Part shown: positions 6,201 through 13,880 of the stretch, one piece after another
How positions within the stretch are numbered: the first letter of the stretch is position 1
Layout: the number at the start of each line of letters is the position of its first letter
Source: Chloromonas sp. AAM2
Taxonomy: Eukaryota > Chlorophyta > Chlorophyceae > Chlamydomonadales > Chlamydomonadaceae
Length of the DNA stretch: 13,983 nt
Assembly (NCBI GenBank): GCA_004335635.1
Contig: QAXH01005321.1
Coordinates: 22,127 to 36,109, forward strand
Direction of reading: 5' to 3'
Notes under the pieces: model-generated
Told to the model about the DNA's origin: nothing
The model's input: only the letters and a program-made list of their open reading frames with translations
Databases searched by the model: none
Made by a program: the position numbers and the translations under genes

Positions 6201-8875
6201 TATCCTCAGGAATCTGCACCCTTGCACGTACTGGCCTGGTCTTTGATTCACTTGTGCTTCTAGTGTCAAAGAAGACCGGAGTGAAAGATGCCTCGACTGG
6301 CAACAGAGAGTTCACGGTGAGGGCTTTCCTAAGAAAAGTAGGGAGGTTCCCTAAGATCAGACAATGGCAAGTCACCATGTACCTAACAGCCCTGTATTCT
6401 CCATAGCTGACCTGGCTGTCCATGTGCACCCTATGCATGTGCTCCCCCAGGGACAACAAGGCCCAATACCTGGAGACTCTGCATGCGCTGGCGGGGCGTG
6501 TGGCCCATGCGGACATGCCCATGGAGGAGGAGTTCGAAGTCATTTCAGCGCTGGCCAAGGGCCTGCCGAAGGTGAGAGTAACTAGCCACATGCGGGCAGT
6601 CGGTGTCTGGCCATCTAGGTTGAGCTCAGTTTTAGCTCATCCATGCAGCAGTAAAGCCTAGTGTTGCCGCACACATGGTTCGTGTGTTGTGGCCAGACAT
6701 TGGCTGATGCATTGCAAGGTTTTGGAGTATTGTCCCAAACCTTGTCGCTTGGATAGCCTGATATTCCTCATCTGGCTCAGCTTCAAAATATTAATTAACT
6801 GGCGCATCCGCAGCGCTGTCGTTCCGTCATGTCGACGTTTCCAGGCAACGTTACACCGACCCTGGGATTCAAACACCAGCAGATGTTTGAGAGGACAGGG
6901 CAAGCTCATTGCACAAGCCCTGTACTGGCTGGCCTGATGGGGGCAACACAAGAGTGAAAATACGGCGTATGCATGAACTTTGCCCCAAGCTACTCATTCT
7001 ACACTCCACTCTCACTCACGTCAACACTCACTTGACCCCTGTCCCTCCCGTTGTCACAGGCGCTAGGCAAGGCCAAGTACTCCGCTGCCCATGTGTACGC
7101 GGCCCTGGCCGTGCGGTCGGCGGTGCGGGGCTTCATGCAGCGCAGGCGCATGTTCCCCATGTGGAGCATGGACCAGGGTGAGCGTCGTAGTGTTTTGGTC
7201 GCTTTGTTTTGCATTGTTCTTTCATACTTCTAGGTCTGCTGAACGCGACATGGCCATGCGAGAAATCGGCCTCGAAAACACATGCACAGTCAACCAACGT
7301 ACTGCGCATGCAGGCGTCTGGTGGTTGTACAGCCTGTTCCATTAGTGCGATTTTGTGTGACATCTTTGGGGTGCACTGGCACTGCCTGTGTGATCTCTAA
7401 CAATCTCCCTTAATGCCGAGGAATACACGTCTGTCGTGTTGTCATGGGCGTTTGCAGAGGCCGCCGACACAGCGGCAAAGGAGGCTCTGCTGGACGCAGA
7501 CGGTCAGAGTACCGAGGGCGGACTGTCTACGAACACGTCCATGCATCAATCAATGGCATCCCGGATGATGCAGCAATCCCTGGTCGCGCGCAGCGGCAAG
7601 TTGAGAGCTAGCGGTCTCATGATGGATGCGCACAACAGTGGCCACACAAGTATGAGCGCGTCGTTGACGCCTGACGAGGTAGCCCGTATCGCTGCATTAC
7701 GCGCGCAGCTTCAAATAGGCGGTCAGTCACAGCACCGTCACAGCCACAAGCTAGGGCTGTCTTCAACTATGGGCAAATCACAAAGGCATCGGTCCGAGTC
7801 TGTGCGTGGCCCTGAGCCACCATCGCCCATCATGCAACCGACCAAGCGTGAACGCTCCTCAGTTGAAGGACAGCTGACGCCACGTAGCCACCAACGTTTG
7901 GAAGGAGTTCATGCATCATCACACGTTCGTGATCCGCGGCTGCGGCACGAGTCAGATGTCGACCGGCCCCACCTACTTCCTCACGCAAGTACGGGCTTGA
8001 AGGGGATGTTAGCAGAGGCGGGTGCTAAGGCAGCCTTGGCTACGGAATACCGGGAGGCCAAAGCGGCTGGTGACCAGGAACGCATGTCAAAAGCCAGAGA
8101 TTCGTACATTGCCAACTTTGGACCTGTCTCAGCTGGGCTGGAAACTTCAATGGGCGTTAGCAGCAAGGGGGCTGGTGGGATTAGCGGAATTCGTACACGC
8201 CTGTCAAGCCAAGCAGTCCGGCATCACGACCAACTTGAGCATCAGGAACGGCTGTCGGAAGGTCAACTAGTGGTACATCACCAGCCTCATGTTGCGACGG
8301 ACTCTCAGAAAACGAAGCCAGGACAAGTATATCCGCAGGGCGAAATCAGGACATCGGAGCCCGGGTCGGTACGCTCCTGGCCCGCACTGGGGGACAGCGA
8401 TGGCAGCCAGCAGGGTAACAGCCCACATGGTTCAGACGTGCTGAGGCTGTCGGTTTTTGTCGCCAGCCAGACTGCGGAGCGCCCCAGCCAGCGCGCGCTG
8501 CTCCCTGCCTTGCCACAGCTGAACAGCGCAGGTTCAGCTGGTACCTCAGCAGTCAGGGAGCGGGGTAGCGGGACTGCAGGGGGGTTGGCACGATTGCGAG
8601 GCACCCCCGGTGGAGACATGCGTGCCAGTCCTGCCAAAGCGACTGCAGGCATAAGGGCGCTTTCTGTGCTGGGGCGCACTAGCATGGCTACCAACATAGG
8701 GGAACGACCAGATGCCCCCAGCTCCGGGCAGCAACAAGCAGTGCAGACAGGGGCTGCAGATAGCATGCGGCTTGGAGTGGTGCAGACGGCAGCAGGAAAT
8801 ACAGCTGCTCATGCACAACACCAAACGCATGCATTGCCTGGGAGGTTGCATTCAGACGAGCAGCTGTTGCCATAG
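96..8875 (+). CDS. Four-domain voltage-gated calcium channel alpha1 subunit, 3' part (14 exons, 5' truncated by window)
   Basis: Exons 96-269, 608-712, 1213-1278, 1614-1762, 2278-2344, 3062-3210, 3795-3959, 4337-4357, 4793-4958, 5182-5334, 5892-6073, 6451-6571, 7060-7177 and 7458-8875 join in one frame (3054 nt, 1017 residues plus TAG). All 13 introns are GT-AG and all phases match. Order seen: domain III pore end with SLESW (E5), III-S6 (30-56), III-IV linker, IV-S1 to S3 (118-195), IV-S4 with arginines 211, 214, 217, 220, IV-S5 (241-262), filter TGENW (295-299), IV-S6 (363-388), EF-like (406-440), IQ-like (513-536), disordered tail. Glutamate in both visible filters fits the Cav EEEE pattern rather than Nav DEKA. 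By family knowledge it is a plasma or ciliary membrane channel passing Ca2+ on depolarisation. Domains I, II and most of III are outside the window. A Nav-like or NALCN-like label is less likely. No RNA evidence is available to me. Confidence 0.9.
531..607. repeat. 34-bp tandem repeat, 2 copies, ending at exon 2 acceptor
   Basis: Unit starts are at 531 and 565, each TGTGCCTGCAATCACATGTC followed by CGCCCATGTGCATG. The second copy runs to about 600 and the next bases are the CTTGCAG acceptor. The period equals that of the array at 1-92, but most of the unit differs; both share a GTGCATGTG segment. The surrounding 440-600 is rich in GTGCATGTG simple sequence, which also produces spurious Cys/Met-rich reading frames. 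Confidence 0.9.
608..712 (+). CDS. Channel exon 2: cytoplasmic III-IV linker, first part
   Basis: Acceptor CTTGCAG at 601-607, donor CAA|GTAAGC at 712/713, phase 0 to 0, 35 codons. It continues S6 as FHQMKAQ and then LLTPEQYQWLTIQRVM, the pattern of the segment after III-S6 in Cav and Nav channels (LTxEQxxWxxxQ). This linker is short in the family and controls inactivation in Nav; no IFM-type triplet is seen here. Confidence 0.9.
936..994. repeat. 18-bp tandem repeat in intron 2
   Basis: GCTCTGGACAAACACCCG occurs at 936-953 and again at 954-971, followed by a degenerate third copy (GCTCAGGACAAAAACACG) from about 976. Nothing else of note is seen in the 500-base intron 713-1212. Confidence 0.85.
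1213..1278 (+). CDS. Channel exon 3: III-IV linker to start of domain IV
   Basis: Acceptor CTGCTGCAG at 1204-1212, donor CCG|GTGAGT at 1278/1279, phase 0 to 0, 22 codons. It encodes VRHMPPEDSVFRNLVYRIIV and NP. The FRNLVYRIIVNP stretch matches the amphipathic run just before IV-S1 in Cav channels. The reading frame stays open into both introns, which creates a 260-codon frame that should not be taken for a separate gene. Confidence 0.88.
1614..1762 (+). CDS. Channel exon 4: domain IV S1-S2
   Basis: Acceptor CCTTCTCAG at 1605-1613, donor CAA|GTAAGC after base 1762, phase 0 to 2, 49 codons plus two bases. S1 is FITFIIACNICTLFLV; the short S1-S2 loop carries HNNQSEAWDYA; S2 is NIAFTGIFFAEMLLK. 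The S2 acidic residue (E in FAEM) is the usual countercharge for S4 arginines. A GT dinucleotide run follows the donor at 1768-1780. Confidence 0.92.
2278..2344 (+). CDS. Channel exon 5: S2-S3 loop and start of S3, domain IV
   Basis: Acceptor CCCGCAG at 2271-2277, donor GTG|GTGAGT at 2344/2345, phase 2 to 0. The first base completes the split lysine codon, then WIAVGWKGYFMDAWNVFDCC. WNVFD is the strongly conserved S3 entry of voltage-sensor domains, and its aspartate is the S3 countercharge. Intron 4 before it (1763-2277, 515 bases) shows no other feature. Confidence 0.92.
2885..2912 (+). repeat. Decayed copy of the exon 6 acceptor and 5' end
   Basis: GTCCAGTGGCTGTCCATTGC and the next 8 bases match the exon 6 start (from 3056) at about 23 of 28 positions. 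It includes an AG followed by a frame reading WLSIAGV versus WLSVAGV in the real exon. Similarity then fades and no S4 is encoded, so it is a remnant, not a working exon. The rest of intron 5 (2345-3061, 717 bases) holds only G/T-rich sequence and spurious open frames. Confidence 0.65.
3062..3210 (+). CDS. Channel exon 6: domain IV S3 end and S4 voltage sensor
   Basis: Acceptor GAGTGCAG ending at 3061, donor CTATG|GTAAGG after 3210, phase 0 to 2. It encodes WLSVAGVLLDW (S3), a short S3-S4 loop LTPSSVT, then S4 FLPLLRIFRIIRILRIVPRA. Arginines fall at strict three-residue spacing (211, 214, 217, 220), with more at 224, 226, 229 and 233 entering the S4-S5 linker. This is a full, unbroken gating-charge helix, as in functional domain IV sensors. 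Confidence 0.95.
3265..3301 (+). repeat. Copy of the exon 6 3' end inside intron 6
   Basis: The 37 bases match 3176-3212 at about 32 positions, offset 89 bases. The exon part reads SRRLLLGTLLW against SLRLLLRTLLW in exon 6. It is preceded by a pyrimidine-rich stretch ending CACTAG and followed by a GT, so a 33-base in-frame alternative exon (3267-3299) is possible. Whether it is used cannot be seen from DNA. Confidence 0.75.
3643..3795 (+). repeat. Duplicated pre-acceptor tract before exon 7
   Basis: TCACGGCGTTGTGCTGGCTG with TGCTG at 3643-3667 recurs at 3767-3791 with one mismatch, 124 bases apart. Both copies end in a CAG or CCAG; only the second is followed by S4-S5 coding sequence. Between them is AT-rich sequence with three TCACAATAT copies. 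The remainder of intron 6 (3211-3794) shows no gene. Confidence 0.8.
3795..3959 (+). CDS. Channel exon 7: S4-S5 linker, S5 and pore helix, domain IV
   Basis: Acceptor CTGCAG ending at 3794, donor TTCAG|GTAAGG after 3959, phase 2 to 2, 54 codons plus split ends. SLPAVGNVACVLFLFMYVYA then IVGMNLFG is a near-textbook IV-S5 (compare the family pattern SLPALxNxxxLLFLxxFIYAxxGM). NFATFAAAMLAEF is the first pore helix. The exon stops right before the selectivity filter, which is on the next, very short exon. Confidence 0.95.
4337..4357 (+). CDS. Channel exon 8: 21-base microexon encoding the domain IV selectivity filter
   Basis: GATGATAACAGGAGAGAACT plus G, with acceptor TCTTGCAG before and donor GTGAGT after. 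Exon 7 ends in a phase-2 AG and exon 9 starts with a single G. Exactly 21 bases here supply R|MITGEN|W and rebuild FRMITGENWNDLM, the Cav domain IV pore signature (compare FRxATGExW). E297 is the permeation glutamate. Without it the pore loop lacks its filter. The microexon was found by phase and motif, not by length; transcript data would settle it. Introns 7 (3960-4336) and 8 (4358-4792) hold no other gene. Confidence 0.88.
4748..4769. repeat. 11-bp tandem repeat just before exon 9 acceptor
   Basis: TTAATCGTGCG occurs twice head to tail at 4748-4758 and 4759-4769, about 23 bases before the exon 9 acceptor. Confidence 0.9.
4793..4958 (+). CDS. Channel exon 9: pore helix 2 and extracellular loop, domain IV
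   Basis: Acceptor CCTCTCAG ending at 4792, donor CTG|GTGAGT after 4958, phase 2 to 0, 55 codons. The first G completes the filter tryptophan; NDLMESAM is pore helix 2. The P-loop to S6 turret that follows is long and acidic, with C312 and an N-glycosylation sequon NVT (328-330), consistent with the extracellular side. Intron 9 (4959-5181) is short and featureless. Confidence 0.92.
5182..5334 (+). CDS. Channel exon 10: domain IV S6
   Basis: Acceptor TTTCTGCAG ending at 5181, donor CAG|GTGGGT after 5334, phase 0 to 0, 51 codons. DDQCSPGAW carries C358, which may pair with C312 as in related channels. S6 is LAIIYFTTFMTFCSYLLTQL followed by VIGILLDNIEESRD, matching the family IV-S6 end (NLFVAVIMDNFDYLTRD). 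LLDNIEESRDMGAL leads straight into the EF-like region in the next exon. Confidence 0.94.
5301..5656. repeat. Degenerate tandem duplication of the exon 10 donor region, about 4 units
   Basis: Exon 10 end plus intron start (GGGACATGGGAGCGCTGCCT, then GTGGGCCAGGTGGGTGCAGC) recurs in decayed form with donor-like GGTGAGG at 5438-5444, GGTGAGC at 5560-5566 and a weaker fourth copy near 5620-5656. Spacings between donor-like GTs are 104, 122 and about 86-88 bases. Unit 1 and 2 agree at about 22 of 28 bases around the donor, and both are followed by ACAGCAGTRATG-type sequence. The rest of intron 10 to 5891 shows nothing else. Confidence 0.7.
5892..6073 (+). CDS. Channel exon 11: C-terminal EF-hand-like segment
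   Basis: Acceptor TTGCTTCAG ending at 5891, donor TGCAG|GTGGGG after 6073, phase 0 to 2. DHIAAFQSSWEDLDPHGTSY is followed by VRISDLTTLL and VPPPLG. This matches the EF-hand-like stretch after IV-S6 of Cav and Nav channels (HLDEFxxxWxxYDPxGxGxIxxxDLxxLLxxxxPPLG). The loop has D417, D419, H421, G422 but isoleucine at the position where a canonical EF-hand has glutamate, so Ca2+ binding is doubtful, as is usual in this family. Confidence 0.92.
6451..6571 (+). CDS. Channel exon 12: C-terminal pre-IQ segment
   Basis: Acceptor CTCCCCCAG ending at 6450, donor AAG|GTGAGA after 6571, phase 2 to 0, 40 codons after the split arginine. MSCDIPCR from exon 11 continues as DNKAQYLETLHALAGRVAHA, corresponding to the family's second EF-like or pre-IQ stretch (xMxIPxxxDGxVxFxxTLxALVRxAL). 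The acidic helix MEEEFEVISALAKGLPK follows. Intron 11 (6074-6450) shows no gene. Confidence 0.88.
7060..7177 (+). CDS. Channel exon 13: IQ-like calmodulin-binding helix
   Basis: Acceptor TTGTCACAG ending at 7059, donor CAGG|GTGAGC after 7177, phase 0 to 1. ALGKAKYSAAHVYAALAVRS then AVRGFMQRRRM aligns with the family IQ region (KFYATFLIQxYFRKFKKRK). The IQ pair itself is replaced by AVRS, so it is IQ-like rather than canonical. Calmodulin binding is inferred from position and the basic amphipathic helix. Introns 12 (6572-7059) and 13 (7178-7457) show nothing else. Confidence 0.87.
7458..8875 (+). CDS. Channel exon 14: 471-residue low-complexity C-terminal tail and stop
   Basis: Acceptor GTTTGCAG ending at 7457; two bases complete the split glutamate codon, then the frame stays open to TAG at 8873-8875. 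The tail is rich in Ser, Gly, Ala, Gln, His and Arg with no membrane segment, so it is a cytoplasmic disordered tail. Two short helix-forming stretches stand out: LTPDEVARIAALRAQLQIGG near 7664-7723, and residues about 723-767 (7988-8120), LKGMLAEAGAKAALATEYRE onward to DSYIANFG. SP and RxxS sites are frequent and could be phosphorylated. I recognise no named domain. A hidden intron is possible but not needed. Confidence 0.85.
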
Positions 8876-9783
8876 CCACTTATGACGCTCAAGAAGTCCA
8901 AGTGAACAGACATTGACATAGAAGTTGCAGGTGTCTTGCAAGATAGGTTGGCACTGACAGCTAGGCCGGTCCACATACAACATACTTTAGGATGGCATGC
9001 AGCCGCCACCATTAATCACTGCTTAAGGTAGCATTCTGGACGTTGCCTTGATGTTTTCACACAACTATAACTTGATTGTGTTGTAGCTATGGAACACTAG
9101 GCCAGTCTGCTTCAGGCGGTGACAACGGCTGGCACACTCGGAACTCCTAGCGCAGTATGACTACTAGAGAGAATGCTACCTGCTGTCTTCCCTGAGTGGA
9201 ACTGCTGAGAGTAGATGTGGCGGTGACATCTAGAAGGCAGGGCCACAGAAGTATGTAGGGAGGCTCTACCTCTGGCTGAAGAGTCATTCTTTCTAGACCC
9301 TTTCTAGATGTGAGAGAAACCAAGGAAGAGTGAGAATGCATGTAGCAATTGAACGCTGACCAGTGGTGGTCTGGTTTTCTACGTCCTCATGACAGCTCAA
9401 GGTGAGGGTTTACTTGGGAAATTCGGATAGGCATTGTGCTTTTTTCCCCCTTATTTTTCTGTCAAGTTCTCTCCTATTCAAGCGCAGTGCTGTGGGGCCA
9501 GCGTCCACCGGCCAATGGCTGTTGACAGTATTAATTCGTTACCTATCTACTGAACGTGCGCACAGTACCACATGTAAAGTGAATGTGGGACCGCGTTGGG
9601 TTTGGACAGGACAATGTTCAGACCTTCAGCAAGAAAGGTAAAACTTTCTGTGCCGAATTCAGTCACACGGAGAAGACCTAGCGGCAGATCTCCTGAATTG
9701 AAGTGCTCTTTCTCGCATTCCGAGGTCTGCATCATCCATCAGAGCAAGCAGTCTCATGTGTCGTCACGATCTCACAGTTGTAA
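8876..9783 (+). other. Probable 3' UTR of the channel gene
   Basis: No supportable coding sequence follows the stop. TGTAA, the usual chlorophycean polyadenylation signal, first appears at 9573-9577 and again at 9779-9783; no AATAAA is seen nearby. An imperfect inverted repeat (ACATCTAGAAGG near 9226, CCTTTCTAGATGT near 9299) could form a hairpin. The UTR end is a guess that depends on the organism being a green alga. Confidence 0.35.
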
Positions 9784-11460
9784 CGTCGTGCATACGTAGG
9801 TGTAGGTATCAAGATAGAACACCTCACGTTCACATCCAGATGTCCTGGGACTCGCAGGCAGGGGTCTTGCCACGTCAAACCCATTTTTCGAAGCAGTACC
9901 TCCGGAGGCTGTCAACAGCCGTCACAGCACTGAAGGCAGCCATGACTCTGGGGCTTGACAACCATTCAGCGCCTATTTGAACCCAGGACCTGCTCCTCAG
10001 GAGTGTTTGCTACAGCAGTTAACACCTCTCAAGCAGTATTTACATTTACACCCGCTGGTACCCCACATTCATGCCACCCCACAAGATAAGCTCACAGTCC
10101 TGCACCCAGAAATCAAGCACAAGTACCCGGATGTGGCGATGAAGCGGTCTAGGCGAAGCTGAGCAACAGCTTCTGCTATTTGATTGCGGTAGTATTTCCT
10201 TCGGCTGAGGAGGCAGCACGGAATGCGCTGGAACGCATAGTCAGGCCAACGGATTTGGTAAAGGCCAAGCCTGCGGTGGGTAGCTACAGAGTCTACAAGC
10301 GCTTAGATTGCAGCTTTAGACAGGGTGCCACGTGCCACGGTATACATGTGTCATGGCAGCATTCTCGGTTCTGCGGACGGATATGGTGAGCATGGCACCA
10401 GGGCGGCACCACACTGTGTGCGGTATGCATGATCGGGATTGCTTGTACAAGTCCAGTACAGCAAACAGACCTAACAGTGAGCCAGGCGAAGCTGAGCTGA
10501 CTGCTGCACACAGCGGCTGTGCTGGGTCGGTGCATGCGGTGAGGTGACAGCGCAGTGCTGACTCTACCAAAGTACAGCTGTACCATGCACGATATGGGAT
10601 ACTGACAGGGCAGCAGACGAAGTGGCAAGCGCGTCACAGGTCCTAAGGTGTGCTAACATCGTGAGACCTCATTGCAAACATCGGTTGCGCACACAGGTTG
10701 GACCCAGAATCATGCGCAGAAAATACTGCCGCATATGGGAACAGGTGTTGCTAAGCTTGGACAGGTTCTGCGGCACCATCCGGATACTTGCGCTTGATTC
10801 CTTCGTGCACGATTGTGAGCTTAACTTCGGAAACGACGACCGTAGACAAGCAATAACTGCTGCACGTGCCCTCAGTCGTACAAAACGCATCTAACAAAAG
10901 TGCGCAGCGAACGCGATGCCTGTACCGCGTAGGCTTGTATTCTCTGACTGGATTTTCTGACTACTAGCTGGCTGACCGGTTGAATGATGCGTTCAGTCTC
11001 TGCATTCCAAAACGTACGGTGGCCATTACGTCAGAAATGAGGCAAGAAGCTGGCATGCCATGGTAAAGCACGGCAGGAGAGCTGCACGGGCTGAGGATGA
11101 ACAGGATGTGCGGCCGACCATGGGCCCAACAGACCAGGTCAGCTCCCTGAACGCATAGATCATGCACATGCAGGCGCCATCTGAACATCACATGAGCCCG
11201 CAAAGCAAAAGTGTGCCCGTGATGGCCCATCCCAGGCATGCAGGCTGTCTGTCTGAACTCAACTGTGCACTCAGTGCCTAGGGTAGCGATGCCTGCGTTT
11301 GCATGTCGAGGCCAGCTGGACAGCGTGTCATGTCACGGCACGTTTTGCATGTGTACTCACAAGCGCAATGGGCGTGTCATGACGCCAAAGTATTAGAACA
11401 ACAAGGACGCGTGACTCAGTGCCAAGGCACACAGACAAGCCAGTCTTCCTACAGCCTGAG
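9784..11460. other. Gene-free stretch, no feature seen
   Basis: Only short open frames of 60-115 codons occur on both strands, most starting at non-ATG codons, with no recognisable motif, splice-joined partner or repeat. I see no RNA gene, transposase or long inverted repeat. It may include further 3' UTR or upstream sequence of the next gene. Confidence 0.5.
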
Positions 11461-11603
11461 TGCTCTCATTGACAGCTAGTTATTCAAAATAAAACATTCC
11501 CGTCAACATTCACGTCCTAATCCCTGCACTCTTTGACAGCCACTTACCACAGTTAAACATTCACACCCCAACCCATCATACCTAGAGAGACAACATCGGA
11601 AGC

Positions 11604-12027
11604 CGCAGGCGCACCGAGCGCAGATGCTTGCAAGCCAGTTATGCAAGTGATGAGGATGCATACCGTCCTAACCAGCCCTAAGCAAGGCACTAACGAAAAG
11701 GCAGCGTCCAGCACAGGGAAGAACAGAACATAGGAGTCAGGACCAATGCCCTACAGCCATTGATCTAACATTTGATTGATATAACGATTTGAGTGAACAA
11801 AACCCCATCTGGTTTCACTGATACGCTGCTAGCTTGTCCAAAGCCAAGTTCGCCACGCAGTCAGCTGTCACTGCGTATGACCCTTCCTCTTAGAGCCCTC
11901 CATAGACCTGCATCGTTCAATATAGAGATCACAGCAGAGGCGCCTGCATGCACCAAGCACAAACGCTAGCAAGCCAAGCAAGAGACGAGGCCGGATACCA
12001 TCCTAACCAACCCTGAGCAACAGGCAG
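11604..12027. repeat. Diverged dispersed repeat pair
   Basis: About 11610-11690 and 11950-12027 resemble each other. GCACCGAGCGCAGATGCTTG continues CAAGCCA, versus GCACCAAGCACAAACGCTAG continuing CAAGCCA. The second half shares GGATACCRTCCTAACCARCC followed by CTRAGCAA with small changes. Spacing is about 335 bases. Before them, 11466-11580 contains a weaker internal repetition around TTGACAGC and AAACATTC. This may be an old mobile-element fragment, but no termini are evident. Confidence 0.55.
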
Positions 12028-12122
12028 GAACGCTGATGCACGTGTTCAGCTTCTGCAGGCAGTAAAGCCTCAGCTAGGGTTGACAGAACAAAGCGGCAAA
12101 CGCATGTCGTGTGCTGCTGCAG

Positions 12123-12179
12123 GTGTTCCGCATGCAGCTCAAACCCAATGTGGGTGCGGACTTCAAACCCATCCTGCAG
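12123..12179 (+). CDS. Candidate exon A of a second gene
   Basis: Acceptor-like GTGCTGCTGCAG ends at 12122, and CAG|GTCCGA is a weak donor at 12179/12180. Between them are 19 codons, VFRMQLKPNVGADFKPILQ, in phase 0, which joins in frame to the next exon. The peptide looks globular and is codon-biased like the channel exons. The weak donor and short length make it tentative. Upstream, the frame meets a stop at 12081 with no ATG, so any start codon lies on an earlier exon. Confidence 0.45.
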
Positions 12180-12602
12180 GTCCGACTTCATTTGCATACG
12201 ACGCGTGCACAGACTTGGGTGTACAGATTGGGGCTTCGTACAGGCAATGTGATCAGACAGCAATTGTCCACAGACGCATGCACAGGCTTGGGTGCATAGG
12301 CTTGGGTGCTAGAACTTCATCATCATGAATTCAGGCCTTGGGGCAAAGCCAGGGTGAGAATACAAGAACTCTGTATTCATATATAAGTTGAGCAGCATGC
12401 AAAGGTTCAACCTTGTTGGCGACTATTGATTGCTGTGTGGTGCTGGGTACCCTACCTGGCATATGTAAGCTTCTCAGCCACCCTGCGAAAGCCTTTAGTG
12501 GTAGTGCCCACCTTTGCAGCAGATCCACCTGGGGGTTCTGGGTTGTTTTTTGAAAAGCAAGCAGCCACAAGTTGTCTGCATGTGTGTTGGCCTGCTCTGC
12601 AG

Positions 12603-12728
12603 ACCGTCAACCGTGAGTACGCCACTCGCTATCTGGAGCAGCTGGGCGTGTCTCCGGCCAAGTTCACACTTGACCTCGTGCAGAGGAACGTGCCCCTGGC
12701 AGAGAAGAACATAGCCACCACCCTGAGG
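12603..12728 (+). CDS. Exon B of a second, unrecognised gene
   Basis: Acceptor CTGCTCTGCAG ends at 12602, and the donor AGG|GTGAGT follows 12728; phase 0 to 0, 42 codons: TVNREYATRYLEQLGVSPAK, FTLDLVQRNVPLAEKNIATT, LR. It has the composition of a folded protein and strong consensus splice sites. YLEQLGVSPAKFTLDL faintly recalls a C-terminal pattern of VPS13-like lipid-transfer proteins, but I cannot support that assignment. The open frame upstream of the acceptor has no ATG. Confidence 0.7.
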
Positions 12729-13295
12729 GTGAGTGGCACACATACACTTGCTTGCCTGATTCAGAACTGTTGTCATACTTGTTATGCACACCTTCACTTT
12801 TGCTGCAGTTACATGTGACCTTCAAGGAGGTTTAGTGTGTCATGGTGCTATCGGGTGGTCAGGTCTATTTCATGGGAAGGGTCAGGAAAGGGGAAATGGG
12901 TGGTCATCAAGACCACCGGTGCTGCCCTTGAAAGGCGAGCACATCTCTGCAGGTCTGGACTAACGCCATTCCCATGTCACTGGCGAGGCAAGGGGCTGGA
13001 ATGGCGAGCCAGCCACAAAGCCTCGCGTCAGCTGTTGTTCCCATTGCTGCGTTGCCTGCCGGTGTTCATTCCAAAGCAGTGAAACCTGCCTTCTCATGTG
13101 CCAGGGCCATGGACTTGGTTGACAAGCCTTGTGGCATTGCATAATCGCTGTTGGTATTATCCAGATCAATCGCTGCTCCATCAGCTCCGATGATGATCAC
13201 CGCCACACGCCTTTCATTCACCTGTGCCTCGAGCAATAACAATTACTTGGTTAGAAACGCTGCTTAGTGCATGTGCACGTGGTTCATGTGCGCAG
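12729..13295 (+). other. Intron between exons B and C
   Basis: A GTGAGT donor starts it and GTGCGCAG ends it. Open frames inside lack coding-like composition and no repeat or RNA gene is seen. A further small exon cannot be excluded. Confidence 0.5.
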
Positions 13296-13436
13296 GCCAA
13301 GGGTCACGTGAGCGATGAGCTCCAGCTGACCGTCCCGCCCATAGCCCACGCCTTTCGCGTGCCCAAGGTCATCCACACACACGCAATACTGCAGCTGGGG
13401 CTGACCAATGGGGAGGCAAGGGCAGCCCAGACCGAG
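13296..13436 (+). CDS. Exon C of a second, unrecognised gene
   Basis: Acceptor CATGTGCGCAG ends at 13295; a possible donor ACCGAG|GTGTGG lies at 13436/13437; phase 0, 47 codons. It begins AKGHVSDELQLTVPPIAHAF and continues RVPKVIHTHAILQLGLTNGE. Alternating hydrophobic residues (LQLTV, AILQLGL) suggest beta strands. The 3' end is uncertain because several GT sites occur nearby. In phase it follows exon B directly. Confidence 0.6.
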
Positions 13437-13748
13437 GTGTGGGCGGGAACTAGGGCTGAGTGAGGAACTCCCACATGAGCAATGGGGCTGGAGCGAAGGC
13501 AGGACTGAACGGCCAACTGCGGCTGAGCACGAAGGCAACTTGGCACTGACATAACGCACAACTGTTCAGCCGTTTTGAGCTCGCACAGTATTGTAGTGTG
13601 CATTGAGGGAGAGGAAAGGGCAGGCAAGCTACCACGAAGAGGGCAGGTTACACAAAGCAGTGGGCATGTGGCATCACACCTAGGGGTACTGAACTGCAGA
13701 GCACTGGAGCACAATCAGGTACGGCTAACAATATGCTCATGATAAGCT

Positions 13749-13792
13749 ACGTGGGCGGTGGGTTGTAACACCCACGTGGGCGGTGGGTTGTA
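13749..13792. repeat. 25-bp spaced direct repeat with CACGTG palindrome
   Basis: ACGTGGGCGGTGGGTTGTA occurs at 13749-13767 and 13774-13792. The second copy overlaps the perfect palindrome CCCACGTGGG (13771-13780). Both end in a TGTA or TGTAA. The surrounding 13437-13880 is otherwise without a supported gene and is probably intron. Confidence 0.85.
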
Positions 13793-13880
13793 TTGTTGTA
13801 ACATAGATCTGCAAGTTCACTGCCATTTGTTCCGCGCTGAGGGCAAGGTCAGGTCTGCGAATGCCATGTGATGCCGACAG

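Noticed and set aside
8305..8766. 153-codon minus-strand frame opposite the channel tail
   Set aside because: Shadow of the long coding exon 14; no motif or independent evidence.
10622..10894. 90-codon basic frame in the gene-free region
   Set aside because: It begins at GTG, not ATG, has no recognisable motif, and no spliced partner.
12380..12387. TATATAAG as a TATA box for the second gene
   Set aside because: No in-frame ATG follows before exon B, and exon A lies upstream of it, so it is probably intronic chance sequence.
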